The position numbers and the translations under genes are program-made. 14,587 nucleotides of DNA from Planctomycetota bacterium (GTDB lineage Bacteria > Planctomycetota > Phycisphaerae > WQYP01). Location: NCBI GenBank assembly GCA_021852245.1, contig JAJZNY010000334.1, forward strand, positions 1 through 14,587, read 5' to 3'. The notes under the pieces were generated by a model. That model was not told the origin of the DNA, did not search any database, and worked only from the letters and a program-made list of their open reading frames with translations. The first letter of the stretch is position 1, and each line of letters begins with the position of its first letter. This document shows, piece by piece, positions 14,018 to 14,587 of the stretch.

Positions 14018-14587
14018 TTATTGAGCGGTCAGGTCATAGGTGCGGAGCAACTGGTTAAACTGGCGGTGGTAATATTTTCCTCCGATGGTGGAGCCATAGA
14101 TCGCCACCAGAGATTTCAGCGTATGGACGGTTTCTTTCTGATCGGAATTGCTCCGGATGTTGGTACGAATCAGGTACAGATAGGCGTTCCAGTAAAGTGA
14201 AGAGCCTGGTTCGAGTTTTGGGATGATTCGCACGTACAGGCTGTGGGCGAGGCTGTAGTTGGGGATGGCGTAGGCGGCGCGGGCACCGCCGATGAAGTTA
14301 CCCAGATCATGGGGATTCTCCTTTTCGAGCTTTTTGTATATGGCCAGGGCTTGTTCAGGTTGACCGGCGAAAATGAGTTCGTGCGCCCGCAACTGGCGGT
14401 AGACGTAAATCTGCAGTTTATTTTTTACCGGATCACTGGACATGGCCACAATCAATTGTTTGAGCAACGAAGCGGCATTGGCAGCCAGAGATTGCGATTT
14501 GGCGAGATCGGTATGGCGCAATCGGCGACTCTCGCGGAGATATTGGCCGATGAGCCCTTTAATGACGTCATCGGCATTTTCACTCGA
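14018..14587 (-). CDS. TPR-like repeat protein (C-terminal 189 residues; runs off right edge)
   Basis: The frame is open from the TAA at 14018 to the window edge, so the start lies outside. A TTG at 14521 is in frame but has no ribosome site, and the codons upstream of it read on smoothly. The fragment is helical with tetratricopeptide-like helix pairs: RAHELIFAGQPEQALAIYKKLEKENP is the clearest, followed by ARAAYAIPNYSLAHSLYVRIIP and LYWNAYLYLIRTNIRS. Spacing and the A/G/Y/P pattern fit TPR units. Such domains bind partner proteins. The full length, location and any enzymatic domain cannot be judged from this part. It precedes the RNase gene on the same strand, 113 bases or more away, with a likely promoter between them. 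Confidence 0.75.
   Translation of the reverse strand, partial: SSENADDVIKGLIGQYLRESRRLRHTDLAKSQSLAANAASLLKQLIVAMSSDPVKNKLQIYVYRQLRAHELIFAGQPEQALAIYKKLEKENPHDLGNFIGGARAAYAIPNYSLAHSLYVRIIPKLEPGSSLYWNAYLYLIRTNIRSNSDQKETVHTLKSLVAIYGSTIGGKYYHRQFNQLLRTYDLTAQ

Noticed and set aside
1..14587. CRISPR arrays, toxin-antitoxin pairs, defence islands or prophage
   Set aside because: No regularly spaced direct repeats, no paired small overlapping genes, and no nuclease, integrase or structural phage gene are visible.

Overview
The window most resembles a chromosomal segment from a Gram-negative-type member of the Planctomycetota, possibly class Phycisphaerae; Verrucomicrobiota is the main alternative. This is inference from gene content: a secreted beta-repeat protein opening with a galactose-binding-like domain, prepilin-like proteins with an 'RRAFTLVEML' leader, a CobA-HemD fusion, an RNase E/G-type enzyme with a long disordered N-terminus, and a von Willebrand A (VWA) protein of the COG4867 type. 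The sequence is moderately GC-rich. I see no rRNA, tRNA, CRISPR array, transposase or phage gene.

Layout. Every gene is on the minus strand except one VWA gene. From left to right: the N-terminal 831 residues of a probable autotransporter, running off the left edge (1-2493); a cation diffusion facilitator metal exporter (2759-3859); a gene-free gap holding copy A of a dispersed repeat and an intrinsic terminator (3860-4220); a leaderless pseudopilin-like protein (4221-4724); a canonical prepilin-like protein (4912-5550); uroporphyrinogen-III methyltransferase/synthase (5672-7246); a 525-base gap with repeat copy B and a plus-strand-facing terminator (7247-7771); a UPF0173 metal-dependent hydrolase (7772-8455); an exported alpha-helical protein of unknown function (8561-9766); a divergent promoter region; the plus-strand VWA protein (9947-11089); convergent to it, a ribonuclease E/G family gene (11142-13841 or longer); and the C-terminal part of a TPR-like protein running off the right edge (14018-14587).

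How the genes relate. Most look like independent units, with gaps of 100-500 bases and their own ribosome binding sites. The two pilin-like genes are neighbours, share sequence motifs and end in a shared strong terminator, so they are probably one module. The siroheme/heme gene lies just upstream on the same strand but need not be related in function.

No clear new multigene system is visible. The points most worth a second look are: the paired intergenic repeats, both lying 3' of minus-strand genes; the orphan plus-strand terminator; the pilin paralogue that has lost its processing site; the RNase with its disordered region at the N-terminus and no good AUG start; and the autotransporter architecture.
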